DNA of 64,000 bases from an uncultured Tateyamaria sp. (GCF_947504105.1 NZ_CANNGP010000001.1:124001-188000); one strand, 5' to 3'. Numbered from the stretch's first letter, positions 1-8,925 are shown. Program-made: numbers and translations. Notes: a model not told the origin generated them from the letters alone.

Positions 1-723
1 TGGCTGGAAGCTGCAAACCCGGATGTTGTACTGCTGCAAGAGATCAAGTCTGTCGACGAAAACTTCCCCCGGGAGCTGTTCGAAGATCGTGGTTATAACG
101 TCGAAACACACGGACAGAAGTCCTTCAACGGGGTGGCGATCCTGTCAAGGCTGCCGCTCGAGGATGTCACAAGTGGCCTGCCCGGCGACGAAGATGACGA
201 ACAGGCCCGATACATCGAAGCGACGGTCGTGGGCGATACGCAAGCAGTTCGACTGTGCGGGCTGTACCTGCCAAACGGCAATCCGGTGCCCGGACCGAAA
301 TATGACTACAAGCTGGCCTGGATGAAGCGTTTACGGCAACGCGCGATCCACCTTCTGGCCGAAGAAACGCCCTTCTTGATGGCGGGCGATTATAACATCA
401 TTCCGCAGGTCGAGGATGCAAAACGGCCCGACGTGTGGCGCGAGGATGCGTTGTTTCGAATGGAAAGCCGCTCTGCCTTCCGCAAGCTGTTGAACCTGGG
501 TCTGACCGAAGCCTTCCGCGCACGCAGCTTTGGACCCGGGCATTATTCTTTCTGGGACTATCAGGCGGGGGCGTGGAACAAAGATGACGGCATCCGTATC
601 GACCACTTCCTACTCAGCCCGAACTGCGCCGACATGATGACGGATTGTCAGATCGACAAGGCCGTGCGGGGCGAGGAAAAGCCATCCGACCACGTGCCGG
701 TCTGGATCAACCTGGCCGCCTAG
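1..723 (+). CDS. xth: Exodeoxyribonuclease III, 5' end outside window
   Basis: The frame is open from base 1, so the start codon lies upstream; 240 residues are visible and perhaps 20-30 are missing compared with the usual length of about 260. Metal- and DNA-binding motifs of the exonuclease III/APE1 family are present: LLQEIK near visible residue 13, the GDYN motif near 130, RIDHFLLSP near 200 and the terminal SDHVPV motif with the catalytic histidine. The family cleaves DNA 5' of abasic sites and removes nucleotides 3' to 5' from duplex DNA in base-excision repair. The next gene lies on the opposite strand, so no operon partner is visible downstream. Confidence 0.93.
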   Translation, partial: WLEAANPDVVLLQEIKSVDENFPRELFEDRGYNVETHGQKSFNGVAILSRLPLEDVTSGLPGDEDDEQARYIEATVVGDTQAVRLCGLYLPNGNPVPGPKYDYKLAWMKRLRQRAIHLLAEETPFLMAGDYNIIPQVEDAKRPDVWREDALFRMESRSAFRKLLNLGLTEAFRARSFGPGHYSFWDYQAGAWNKDDGIRIDHFLLSPNCADMMTDCQIDKAVRGEEKPSDHVPVWINLAA

Positions 724-744
724 CCCTGTTCACGAAACGCCGCC

Positions 745-1308
745 CTACATAATCAGTGCGCCCCGCGATTCCTCGGTGAAGACGCGGATGTAGTCCCCTG
801 GTGACGACCCTGCCCAATACACCCACAATCGTGTTGGCAGGTTCTCATCGATCCAGACGTAGTCGCCCTGTTCCAGTCCCCGTAACTCGGTGCTGAGGTA
901 GGTTACCCCTGTATCGGCCAGAAAATCTGTCGCCGCCATCGTGTCCTGAAAAGCTGCTACTCCTAGAATAGGCGCATCAAAATCCACATAGCCTGTGTGA
1001 ACCCCGGACAGGCTATCGAAAAACACGTAGTGGCTTGCCACAACCGTTCCTGCCGGAATCCACCCCTTTTCACTGCCAATGTCGACACGGATCGGCTCGA
1101 CCAAAGTGATATTCTGATCTTCGTCGAACCCATAGAGATTGTCGTCGTCAAACGTGTCGGCCCCAACGGCAAATGAGGTCTCAGTGTCCAGCAAAACAAA
1201 CTGCCCTGCCCCCGCCTGACGAACGATCTTGCCCTGCAGGATCTGTGCAGACACGGGGTGCGCGCATATCAACGCGGCTAAGCCTAGGGCAATCAGAGTA
1301 TGGCGCAT
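745..1308 (-). CDS. Secreted protein of unknown function
   Basis: This 187-residue protein begins with a clear Sec signal peptide (hydrophobic core LIALGLAALICA, probable cleavage after VSA). The mature part is acidic, rich in Asp, Tyr and Trp, with no cysteine and no membrane anchor, which suggests a soluble periplasmic or exported protein. I recognise no enzyme motif. It converges on the exonuclease gene and is separated from the HNH gene by about 150 bases without obvious signals. The reading frame and signal peptide support a real gene; the function is unknown. Confidence 0.72.
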   Translation of the reverse strand: MRHTLIALGLAALICAHPVSAQILQGKIVRQAGAGQFVLLDTETSFAVGADTFDDDNLYGFDEDQNITLVEPIRVDIGSEKGWIPAGTVVASHYVFFDSLSGVHTGYVDFDAPILGVAAFQDTMAATDFLADTGVTYLSTELRGLEQGDYVWIDENLPTRLWVYWAGSSPGDYIRVFTEESRGALIM

Positions 1309-1463
1309 GCCGTCTGTTTACCCGACACCCGCCGGTAGCGCATGGTCAGGCAGATCACGAGCACGTGAGGGCGCAATTCAATTGGCCGAATACATCATCA
1401 TGGAATGGACCACCACGACCCCATAACGACTTTCGGATTCTCCAAAATCGAGACGCTGGTCTC

Positions 1464-2048
1464 TCAGGCCTCCAACTCGGCATCCCAATACAGGAAGTCC
1501 ATCCAGCTTTCGTGCAAATGGTTGGGTGGAAATTTACGACCCATATTGCGCAATTCCTCCGCCCCCGGCTGGCGCGGCGGTTTGCGCAGGGCCATTCCCG
1601 TGCGGTGCAACGCCTTGGACCCTTTGCGCAGGTTGCACGGGCTGCACGCAGCCACCACGTTTTGCCAACTGGTCACACCGCCGGATGCGCGCGGCACCAC
1701 GTGATCAAAGGTCAGATCGCCCCGCGCGCCGCAATACTGGCAGCGGAATTCGTCCCTCAAAAATAAATTAAAGCGCGTGAAGGCCACGCGCTTTTGAGGT
1801 TTTACATAGTCTTTGAGGACCACGACAGAAGGTATTCGGATCTCGGTACTCGGGGACCTGACAACCTCGTCATACTCGGCAACGATATCGACCCGATCCA
1901 GCCACGCGGCCTTGATCGCCTCCTGCCAGGGCCATAGCGAAAGCGGGTAATAGCTAAGCGGCCTATAGTCGGCATTCAGCACCAAAGCGGGGTGCTGTTT
2001 CAACGCAGACGGGCTGCGCGTAAACTCCGTTCTGAAATCGCCGTCCAT
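1464..2048 (-). CDS. HNH endonuclease family protein
   Basis: The HNH core is complete: CxxC at residues 103/106, DH at 115-116, N130 and a second CxxC at 135/138, so it carries zinc-ribbon cysteines and the metal-dependent nuclease fold. I chose the ATG at 2048 because GGAG lies about 7 bases upstream and the 67 codons further upstream look non-coding; this gives 194 residues, typical for stand-alone alphaproteobacterial HNH proteins. It starts with a conserved-looking N-terminal segment (PALVLNADYRPLSYYP). It probably cuts or nicks DNA; its physiological substrate is unknown. No restriction-modification partner is adjacent. Confidence 0.85.
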   Translation of the reverse strand: MDGDFRTEFTRSPSALKQHPALVLNADYRPLSYYPLSLWPWQEAIKAAWLDRVDIVAEYDEVVRSPSTEIRIPSVVVLKDYVKPQKRVAFTRFNLFLRDEFRCQYCGARGDLTFDHVVPRASGGVTSWQNVVAACSPCNLRKGSKALHRTGMALRKPPRQPGAEELRNMGRKFPPNHLHESWMDFLYWDAELEA

Positions 2049-2362
2049 ACGTGACTCCGTCCTCGCCCTGTCTGCCCGCTTGGCACCAGAGCGGGTAACC
2101 CGCCCCAGCTTTATACGGTGACTATATCTTGTGGAAAGCGCGTTGCAAGTGCCATGCGCACCACGAGATGTCGCAGTCGCAATAGAACGCTTTGGTGACA
2201 GCGATGTGACGTTTTTTTGAGTATCCGGCCCCTTTTGCAGCACTGTCACTCAAGCGCATCCAAAGGCGTGAAATGATCCTGCACCGACGCAGAGAGGATC
2301 CAAGTCAGCTGCGAAAGCGCACCATCCTCAAGGATAACAAACCACCCAAGCACATAGCGCCG
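2049..2362. other. Intergenic region between HNH gene and esterase gene
   Basis: No gene I can support strongly. The right part must hold the HNH promoter (minus strand), but no convincing -35/-10 pair was found. Immediately after the esterase stop the same minus-strand frame stays open for about 37 codons (2246-2362) and reads like protein; this is reported as a low-confidence finding. Confidence 0.4.
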
Positions 2363-3028
2363 TCAAAGGCCCAACTTGTCCCGCATAAAGGCCAGCGCCA
2401 CACTCAGACCATCCGGCGCAATACCATGTGCTGTGCCCTTCATCACATGTGCAAACACATCCTTCCACCCGGCCTCTTGCAATGCGCCGGCAGCCTGCGG
2501 CAAGGATTGCGGTGGCACCACATCATCCTGATCGCCATGGATGAGCAAGACAGGCGGGCGGCTGACCACCTCATCGGCCAGCAGTTCAGGGTTCAGCAAC
2601 CGCCCCGAAAAGGCGACGATCCCCGCGACCGGATCTTCGCGGCGTGGGGCCACGTGCAGTGACATCATCGTGCCTTGGGAAAAGCCAAACAGCACCACCT
2701 GTTCGGGCAGCACGTCCTCGTCCACCATCAACGCATCGAGGAAGGCGTTCAAATCCTCGGCAGCGGCATTCAAACCGCGCTCGGCTTCTTCTTCCGATGA
2801 TCCATCAATCCATGGGATCGGGAACCACTGATAGCCACCGGGATAGCCCGGAATGGCTTCGGGCGCATCGGGGGCTACGAACAGCGTGTCCGGCAAATGC
2901 TCACCCAAGGGTTCCGCCAAACCCAGCAGGTCGGCCCCATTGGCACCATAGCCATGCAGGAACACAACGATTGACCGCAACTCACCCGATTGCGGCTCAA
3001 CCCGCCCTGCATGCAACACCCGTGTCAT
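2363..3028 (-). CDS. Alpha/beta hydrolase, carboxylesterase/phospholipase type
   Basis: The 221-residue protein has a full catalytic triad of the YpfH/carboxylesterase family: nucleophile Ser117 in GFSQGT, Asp near 169 in HGDQDDVVP and His201 in GTAHGI, with an oxyanion loop HGYGANG near residue 25. Such enzymes hydrolyse short acyl esters or lysophospholipids in the cytoplasm. The start at 3028 is supported by an ATGA overlap with the stop of the upstream glycosylase gene, so the two are translationally coupled. No signal peptide. The physiological substrate cannot be told from sequence. Confidence 0.88.
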   Translation of the reverse strand: MTRVLHAGRVEPQSGELRSIVVFLHGYGANGADLLGLAEPLGEHLPDTLFVAPDAPEAIPGYPGGYQWFPIPWIDGSSEEEAERGLNAAAEDLNAFLDALMVDEDVLPEQVVLFGFSQGTMMSLHVAPRREDPVAGIVAFSGRLLNPELLADEVVSRPPVLLIHGDQDDVVPPQSLPQAAGALQEAGWKDVFAHVMKGTAHGIAPDGLSVALAFMRDKLGL

Positions 3029-3669
3029 GTGATCCCCTCTCGACCCTTTGCGACCCGGTAGTAGGTGAAGAACAGCCGGGCAGCAACCGCCCGCCAAGGC
3101 GACCAATCATCGGCCATCTGGCGCAGCACTTTTTCCTTGGGCCGCTCCGGCAAATCAAAGATCAGGCGCGCCGCCTCCTGCAAGGCCAGATCACCCGGGG
3201 CAAAGACATCCGCCCGGCCAAGCGCGAACATGGCATAGATTTCAGCCGTCCAGACCCCGATGCCCTTCACTGCAGTTAGTGTGGCAATGACATCGGCATC
3301 AGGCGCTTGGCGCAATGCGTCGTAGTCGATCCCGGCCTCGGCCAGCGCCAAAGCATAGGCAATCTTCTGACGGCTCAGGCCTGCAGCGCGCAGACCGTCC
3401 TCTCCTGCCACAATCACAGGCGCGGGCGCTACCAACCCGGCCTCTTGCATCCGCGCCCAGATTGCATTGGCCGATGCGGTACTTACCTGTTGGCCGATGA
3501 TGGCATTGAGCAGTGCGGCAAATCCATCTGGCCGGCGCCTGAGCGGCAGAGGACCCGCCAACTCCAGCGCATCCGCCAGCGCCGGATGTTGCGAAGCCAA
3601 CCACGCAGCACCTTCGGCCACGTCTTCATTGCTGTCGATGATACGCCCGGTCACAGATTGTCCATCCAA
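3025..3669 (-). CDS. DNA-3-methyladenine glycosylase II family (HhH-GPD)
   Basis: The 214-residue protein carries the HhH-GPD signature: the hairpin VKGIGVWTAE (residues 134-143) followed by the catalytic aspartate (about 154) in ADVFAPGD. An AlkA-like glycosylase removes alkylated purines from DNA, opening base-excision repair. It lacks the C-terminal iron-sulfur cluster cysteines of endonuclease III/MutY and the AlkA N-terminal domain, so it is a short AlkA-type enzyme. It overlaps the cobK 3' end by 19 bases and the esterase start by 4, showing a three-gene minus-strand operon. Confidence 0.9.
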   Translation of the reverse strand: MDGQSVTGRIIDSNEDVAEGAAWLASQHPALADALELAGPLPLRRRPDGFAALLNAIIGQQVSTASANAIWARMQEAGLVAPAPVIVAGEDGLRAAGLSRQKIAYALALAEAGIDYDALRQAPDADVIATLTAVKGIGVWTAEIYAMFALGRADVFAPGDLALQEAARLIFDLPERPKEKVLRQMADDWSPWRAVAARLFFTYYRVAKGREGIT

Positions 3670-4334
3670 GCCAGCAGCGCATCCGTGTCGCTCACAAGCG
3701 GCGCGTTGCCTGTGTCAGGTTGCGCAATCAGAATCACCGGCAGTCCCAGCGTCCGGGCGGCCTCAATCTTGGGAAACCCGCTGCTCCCACCAGTGTTCCG
3801 CGCCAACAGCACATCAATTTCCAATTCTTTGAACAAAGCCGTTTCTCCGGCCGCGTCGAACGGACCGTTCCCAAACACATAAGCGCAACCGTCCGGCGCA
3901 GGATCGTCATGGCGGTGTAATTGTCGCAGGAAGACAGGCCCATCGTGATGCACCAACGTTTCTGCACTGTCGCGGCCAGACGCTGCAAAAACCCGCGCGC
4001 CTGACGGCAATGTCGCTACGGCTTGCGCCAGATCATCAACCTCTTGCCAGTGGTCCTCAATGCCTGGCGTCCAGGCCGCCCGGCCCACTCGAACCCTCGG
4101 CAAAGCCGGCGAAAACCGCGAGATCATGGCAGGCAAAATCTCGTCAAACGGATGCGTCGCATCGACAACCACATCGGCACTCCGAACGCCAGCACGCAGG
4201 GTCGCAGCGCGTGGCAGATCCGCCACCACGGACGCGCGCGACCAATAGACCTGCACGTCATGCCCCGCAGCCTGCAAGGCACGCACCGCAGGTTCGGTCA
4301 TGGCCGACCCGCCCAGAACAAGGACCCGTGTCAT
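3651..4334 (-). CDS. cobK: Precorrin-6A / cobalt-precorrin-6A reductase
   Basis: The 227-residue protein shows CobK family signatures: N-terminal VLVLGGSAMTEPAVRAL nucleotide-binding segment, VVDATHPFDE near residue 60, and the C-terminal block ARNTGGSSGFPKIEAARTLGLPV. CobK reduces a double bond of precorrin-6A with NADPH in the corrin pathway to cobalamin. It is the first gene of a minus-strand operon with a DNA glycosylase and an esterase and is separated from other cob genes, at least within this window. Its presence fits the B12-dependent enzymes nearby (NrdJ, MttB family). Confidence 0.92.
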   Translation of the reverse strand: MTRVLVLGGSAMTEPAVRALQAAGHDVQVYWSRASVVADLPRAATLRAGVRSADVVVDATHPFDEILPAMISRFSPALPRVRVGRAAWTPGIEDHWQEVDDLAQAVATLPSGARVFAASGRDSAETLVHHDGPVFLRQLHRHDDPAPDGCAYVFGNGPFDAAGETALFKELEIDVLLARNTGGSSGFPKIEAARTLGLPVILIAQPDTGNAPLVSDTDALLAWMDNL

Positions 4335-4425
4335 GCCGCCACCCTAGCCCCCTGTCGCCGGTGCGCAACCACCTGTGCTTAATCGCGCACTTGCCGCAGG
4401 TCGCGGCCAGGGATAGCCAGCACAT

Positions 4426-5649
4426 ATGACCTACGTTGATGACACCCGCGCCAAGCGCAACGTGGCCGTTCTGGTCGCGGCGCAGGCCGTCCTTGGCAGC
4501 CAGATCACCATGATGTTCGTGGTGGCTGGTCTGGCCGGACAACAGCTCACACCTTACGCCTGTTTGGCGACGCTGCCCATCTCGCTCATCGTGTTCGGGT
4601 CGATGACAACAGCGCCGTGGCTGTCGAACGTCATGCAACGCTTTGGACGCAAGACGGGGTTCATCGTAGGCGCGCTTGGCGGGCTGGCCGGTGCGGCCAT
4701 CGGGGTCTGGGCGCTAAGCATCGGCAGCTTCTGGCTATTCCTCGCGGGCAGTTTCATGACCGGCATCTACATGTCGGCACAAGGTTTCTACCGCTTTGCG
4801 GCTGCTGATACGGCTTCTGACACCTTCCGCCCCAAGGCGATCTCTTACGTCATGGCAGGTGGCCTGCTGTCGGCCATCATCGGACCGCAGGTTGTGGGCT
4901 ATGTGACCGCAGACACAGCTGATGCCACGGTCACGCGCTACATTCCGATCTATTGGGTTGCCATGGGCTTCAACGTGATGGGCATGGCGCTGTTCATGTT
5001 GCTTGATATTCCCAAGCCAGCCCCACCGTCAGCGACAGAAGGCGCGGGACGCACGCGCAAGGAATTGCTTCGGGATCCGCGCATCGTGGTCGCCGTGATC
5101 TGTGCCGCCGTATCCTATGCGCTGATGAACCTCGTGATGACCTCCACACCGCTCGCCGTGGTCGGCTGCGGGTTTACTGAACCAGACGCGGCAAACGTGG
5201 TCACAGTGCACGTTTTGGCCATGTTTGCTCCGTCCTTTTTCACCGGCCACCTGATCTCGCGCTTCGGAGCTGAGCGGATCATGGGTCTTGGCCTTGGCAT
5301 CCTTGGTGTGGCTGGCGTTGTCGCACTTCAGGGCGTCGACCTCGCCAATTTCTACTGGGCCCTGTTCTTCCTGGGACTGGGCTGGAACTTTGGGTTCATC
5401 GGGGCCACCTCCATGCTGGCCGGGGCCCATTCAGCGCAGGAACGGGGGCGTATGCAAGGCATGAACGACCTGATCGTTTTCGGCGGCGTCACCTTGGCAT
5501 CGCTGGCATCCGGCGGCTTGATGAACTGCGCAGGCGGAGACCCAGTCGAAGGCTGGGCGGCGGTGAACATCGCCATGGTGCCCTTCCTCGTGCTGGCCGG
5601 TGGATCGTTGATCTGGCTTGTGATGCGGAAACGCGCAATCGCCGTGTAA
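4426..5649 (+). CDS. MFS transporter
   Basis: The 407-residue protein is almost entirely hydrophobic with about twelve predicted membrane segments, and it has the MFS loop signature NVMQRFGRKTG near residue 67 and a second-half counterpart LISRFGAERIMG near 275. It is divergent from cobK. The substrate is unknown; the length and the central loop after helix 6 (PKPAPPSATEGAG) are typical of small-molecule efflux-type MFS proteins. Its stop codon lies inside a palindromic repeat shared with a second site 200 bases downstream. Confidence 0.87.
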   Translation: MTYVDDTRAKRNVAVLVAAQAVLGSQITMMFVVAGLAGQQLTPYACLATLPISLIVFGSMTTAPWLSNVMQRFGRKTGFIVGALGGLAGAAIGVWALSIGSFWLFLAGSFMTGIYMSAQGFYRFAAADTASDTFRPKAISYVMAGGLLSAIIGPQVVGYVTADTADATVTRYIPIYWVAMGFNVMGMALFMLLDIPKPAPPSATEGAGRTRKELLRDPRIVVAVICAAVSYALMNLVMTSTPLAVVGCGFTEPDAANVVTVHVLAMFAPSFFTGHLISRFGAERIMGLGLGILGVAGVVALQGVDLANFYWALFFLGLGWNFGFIGATSMLAGAHSAQERGRMQGMNDLIVFGGVTLASLASGGLMNCAGGDPVEGWAAVNIAMVPFLVLAGGSLIWLVMRKRAIAV

Positions 5650-5667
5650 GGCGCATCTTGATGCGCC
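5646..5667. repeat. Palindromic repeat copy 1, probable bidirectional terminator
   Basis: GTAAGGCGCATC followed by TT and the complementary arm GATGCGCC forms a perfect 8-bp stem at 5650-5667. It lies between the converging ends of the MFS gene (its stop codon is inside the repeat) and the phytoene-synthase-like gene, where it can stop transcription from both sides. There is no U-run. The same unit recurs at 5850-5871. Confidence 0.7.
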
Positions 5668-5677
5668 AGCCTGCGGG

Positions 5678-6442
5678 CTACAGCATCACGCGCCCAGTCA
5701 CAGCGCTGAAACTCAGCCGCCAGGGCGCGACGGTGGGCACGCGCCCCTCAACCACCATCGCTGGGTCGCGCGCGATCTGATCCAACACGGACCGGACGCC
5801 AATCGCAGGCCAGAGCGCTGCCCGCGCCGATGTGGGCAATCGTGGAACCGTAAGGCGCATCCTGATGCGCCCAGCCAAGGCCGCAACACCGTCCTGAGTG
5901 CCATCAAGCAAGGGAATGCGGCCCGCGTCTTCCAGCTTGGGAACAGCCCGCAAAAATGCAACAAGCCCAGCCGCCAAGGCAACGGACCGCACAGAACTTT
6001 CCTGACCAGCAGGCGCCCCAAGACATTCTGCTGCGGTCCACATCAGGTGGCCCGCCGTCTGGTCGATATAGCTGTCAAAATGCGCCTCATCTTCAAATGG
6101 TTCGCGATAGACATCCCAGCGCCGCGCCGCCACGCTTTCGTCCAACCGCCGCGCCATGGCCGCCGTCAGCACCCCAGCCAAAGGCGTTGTGACCTCATGC
6201 TTACGCACCTGTCGCCCCTCCGCAATCTCCTCGAGCGCATCCCGCCACCATTGCAAACGCATCTCGGCAATCATCGCCTCTTGCGTCACCCATGGTGCAC
6301 GTGACACCTCCACATTCAGGGCATAGTGCGGGAACAACACCGCGCGCGCCGACACCGGCGCCGCCATGACCGTCCGAAACCGATCGGGATCTCCCTGCTC
6401 GACAATCCGCGCGCAGGGAATGACCATCTCTGGCAGGCTCAT
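5678..6442 (-). CDS. Squalene/phytoene synthase family protein
   Basis: The 254-residue protein belongs to the trans-isoprenyl diphosphate synthase-like family: MRLQWWRDALEEIAEG near residue 65 and YIDQTAGHLMWTAAECLG near 130 correspond to the two conserved helices. The canonical Asp-rich DxxxD motifs of true phytoene synthases are poorly preserved, so it resembles the NDUFAF6-like branch linked to respiratory complex I assembly more than a carotenoid enzyme. The start at 6442 uses an ATGA overlap with the upstream methyltransferase stop. A palindromic repeat copy sits within its 3' part and encodes the RIRMRLTV segment. Confidence 0.78.
   Translation of the reverse strand: MSLPEMVIPCARIVEQGDPDRFRTVMAAPVSARAVLFPHYALNVEVSRAPWVTQEAMIAEMRLQWWRDALEEIAEGRQVRKHEVTTPLAGVLTAAMARRLDESVAARRWDVYREPFEDEAHFDSYIDQTAGHLMWTAAECLGAPAGQESSVRSVALAAGLVAFLRAVPKLEDAGRIPLLDGTQDGVAALAGRIRMRLTVPRLPTSARAALWPAIGVRSVLDQIARDPAMVVEGRVPTVAPWRLSFSAVTGRVML
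5850..5871. repeat. Palindromic repeat copy 2, inside a coding sequence
   Basis: GTAAGGCGCATC, then CT, then GATGCGCC, matches the intergenic copy at 5646-5667 except for one loop base. Here it lies in frame within the phytoene-synthase-like gene and encodes part of GRIRMRLTV. Confidence 0.7.
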
Positions 6443-7164
6443 TCCGGTGCCACGATCAACAGCGCATAGGCAATCTCGTCCCGGGCGGCATGCCACAGGT
6501 CAATCTCACGCTGGCATTCGGCCACGGCTTCCGCGATCACCGGATCGGTGTTGGTCGCCCGCAAATGGTCAATCCGCGCCTGCATTGGGTCATAGTAGGC
6601 CATCCAAGGCGCGCCCACGATCATGCGATGATCCAACACCCGAGAGCCGGCAGCCAAAACACGCGCCTCTATCCCGGCAAGATCGGTGATCTGCGGGTAC
6701 TCTTCCCAAAACGCCGTTGCGCCGGCCGACAAGGGCCCCAAAGCAACCGGTTCGGAAAAGACGACATGCCCACCGGGTTTCAACGCATCACGCCACAGGG
6801 TCAGTCCTTCGGTCACGCCCAGAAAATACAGCGCCCCGGCACACCAGATCAGGTCATAGGTCCCACCCGGCTCGGCCATGCTGCCAAGCTCAACGCGCAC
6901 ACGGTCCCCGAACGGCGCAAGACGCGCTTGTGCATGGGTTACAAACGGCTCTGTCGTATCAACCGCCCTGATCCGCGCCTCGGGCAAAGCCTGCGCCAAG
7001 GTGACAGTGTCCCCCCCTGTCGCGCAGCCTGCGTCAAACACGTCAACCGCGCCGGAAATGCCAATTCGGTCCAAGGCCCAATGCACGTCCTCCGGAGCAC
7101 CCGGCCCTTCGCGTGGCAGGTCCTTGTGGACTTCCAGAAAAGCCGACCATTGTTCAGGGGTCAT
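6439..7164 (-). CDS. Class I SAM-dependent methyltransferase
   Basis: The 241-residue protein has the Rossmann SAM-binding motif I, VDVFDAGCATGGDT (about residues 40-53), an acidic residue after the second strand (RAVDTTEP) and the motif IV region YDLIWCAGALYFLG. The family transfers a methyl group from SAM to a small molecule or protein; the substrate is not evident. The start at 7164 shares ATGA with the cimA stop, and the gene itself overlaps the phytoene-synthase-like gene by 4 bases, so the three genes form one translationally coupled operon. Confidence 0.85.
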   Translation of the reverse strand: MTPEQWSAFLEVHKDLPREGPGAPEDVHWALDRIGISGAVDVFDAGCATGGDTVTLAQALPEARIRAVDTTEPFVTHAQARLAPFGDRVRVELGSMAEPGGTYDLIWCAGALYFLGVTEGLTLWRDALKPGGHVVFSEPVALGPLSAGATAFWEEYPQITDLAGIEARVLAAGSRVLDHRMIVGAPWMAYYDPMQARIDHLRATNTDPVIAEAVAECQREIDLWHAARDEIAYALLIVAPE

Positions 7165-8777
7165 TCCGCACCGTCCCGTACCAGCTTCCACCGGATCGCA
7201 TCCAGCAGCGCCTCGAACGACGCATCCACTATGTTCGCTGACACACCCACGGTCGACCAGCGCCGTCCCTGCCCGTCCTCACTGTCAATGATGACACGGG
7301 TCACGGCCTCGGTCCCGCCTTGCGTGATCCGCACCTTGAAATCGACCAGACGTATATCCTCGACATTCTTCTGATACCGGCCCAAGTCCTTCGCCAGCGC
7401 CTTGGCAAGGGCATTCACGGGGCCTCGGTCAGTCCCAAGCTCATCCATGGATTCCGACACAGACAACATCTTCTTCCCATCGACCTTCACCACGACAACT
7501 GCTTCGGACAGGGACACCATCTTGTCCCGCTTGTTCTTGCGGCGCTCAATGGTCACGCGATAGCGCTTGACCTCGAAAAACTCCGGCAATAGGCCCAACT
7601 CGTCCCGCGCCAGCAGCTCGAACGACGCCTGCGCGGTGTCATAGGAATATCCGGCATCCTCGCGCGCCTTGATCCGATCCAGAATGCGCGGCAAGGCCGG
7701 GTCTTTGGCAGGCACGTCCAGCCCCATCTCGGCCAAGCGCTTACGCAGGTTCGACTGCCCCGCCTGGTTCGACATCGGAATGATGCGCGCATTGCCCACC
7801 GTATCCGGGACCACATGCTCATAGGTAGCCGGGTCCTTTAGGATCGCCGACGCGTGCAAACCTGCCTTGTGGGCAAAGGCCGACGCCCCGACAAAGGCCG
7901 CCTGCTTCTGCGGCACCCGGTTGAGGATATCATCCAGCATCCGGCTCGTCCGCGTCAGGCCCGCCAATGCATCCATCGAAACACCCGTCTCGAACCGGCT
8001 GGCATAGGGCTCTTTCAACAGCAGGATTGGGATGATCGACGTCAGGTTCGCGTTGCCGCAGCGCTCCCCCAACCCATTCAGCGTGCCCTGGATCTGCCGC
8101 GCACCCGCATCAACAGCAGCCAGCGACCCGGCCACCGCGTTTTCGGTGTCATTGTGGGTGTGAATGCCCAGACGGTTTCCATCGATGCCCGAAGCAATCA
8201 CCGCCTTGGTGATAGCATGGATGTCATGCGGCAGCGTCCCGCCATTGGTGTCACAGAGCGCAATCCAACGCGCCCCTGCGTCATAGGCCGCATGGATCGC
8301 CTCAAGCGCATAGTCCGGGTTGCTCTTGTAACCATCAAAGAAGTGCTCGGCGTCAAAGATCGCCTCGCGCCCATTCGCGACGAGGTGGGCAAAGCTCTGG
8401 GCGATGTTGTCGATGTTCTCGGCCAGTGAGATGCCAAGGGCCTTTTCCACATGGAAATCATGGGTCTTGCCAACCAGACAGACGGCTTGTGTACCGGCAT
8501 TCAGGACGGCAGCGAGGACATCATCATTCTCGGCACTGATCCCCGCCCGCTTGGTCATACCAAAGGCGGTGAAGGTCGCGCGGGTCTTGGGCGCGTCCTC
8601 GAAAAACGCGCTGTCAGTGGGGTTGGCACCGGGCCAGCCGCCTTCGATGTAGTCTATGCCAAGAGTATCCAGCGCTTGCGCGATCTGGTGCTTCTCGGGG
8701 GTCGAGAACTGCACGCCTTGGGTCTGCTGCCCATCGCGCAACGTGGTATCGAAAAGGGAGAGGCGTTCCTTGGTCAC
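7161..8777 (-). CDS. cimA: (R)-citramalate synthase
   Basis: The 538-residue protein starts with the HMGL-like signature FDTTLRDGQQ (residues 9-18), has HTHNDTENAVA and LNGLGERCGNANL in the TIM barrel, and ends in a LeuA-type allosteric dimer domain. Citramalate synthase joins pyruvate and acetyl-CoA, feeding isoleucine synthesis without threonine; the length and the IEGGWPGANPTD segment separate it from 2-isopropylmalate synthase. It is first in an operon with a methyltransferase and a phytoene-synthase-like gene. Feedback by isoleucine is expected from the family but not shown here. Confidence 0.93.
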   Translation of the reverse strand: MTKERLSLFDTTLRDGQQTQGVQFSTPEKHQIAQALDTLGIDYIEGGWPGANPTDSAFFEDAPKTRATFTAFGMTKRAGISAENDDVLAAVLNAGTQAVCLVGKTHDFHVEKALGISLAENIDNIAQSFAHLVANGREAIFDAEHFFDGYKSNPDYALEAIHAAYDAGARWIALCDTNGGTLPHDIHAITKAVIASGIDGNRLGIHTHNDTENAVAGSLAAVDAGARQIQGTLNGLGERCGNANLTSIIPILLLKEPYASRFETGVSMDALAGLTRTSRMLDDILNRVPQKQAAFVGASAFAHKAGLHASAILKDPATYEHVVPDTVGNARIIPMSNQAGQSNLRKRLAEMGLDVPAKDPALPRILDRIKAREDAGYSYDTAQASFELLARDELGLLPEFFEVKRYRVTIERRKNKRDKMVSLSEAVVVVKVDGKKMLSVSESMDELGTDRGPVNALAKALAKDLGRYQKNVEDIRLVDFKVRITQGGTEAVTRVIIDSEDGQGRRWSTVGVSANIVDASFEALLDAIRWKLVRDGAE

Positions 8778-8802
8778 AACACGTCCCCACTCTTCTCTGC
8801 TC

Positions 8803-8857
8803 CAGCCGTGGCGCGAGCGTCACGGCCAGCCCCCGACCGCCCCCCCAGGCGGGGGCT
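8803..8857 (-). terminator. Double hairpin between cysS and cimA
   Basis: Two adjacent GC-rich stems are visible: GCCGTG 8805-8810 with CACGGC 8821-8826, and AGCCCCC 8828-8834 with GGGGGCT 8851-8857. They follow the cysS stop on the minus strand, with no U-run, so attenuation, termination or mRNA end protection are all possible. The CTGGCC-type core resembles the hairpin repeats at 10.9 and 34.0 kb. Confidence 0.45.
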
Positions 8858-8925
8858 ACCCCCCCACCCGCAGCCGGGAGCTGGTCTTTGATTGTGATTC
8901 AAACTAGTTGCAAGGGCGATGTTCA

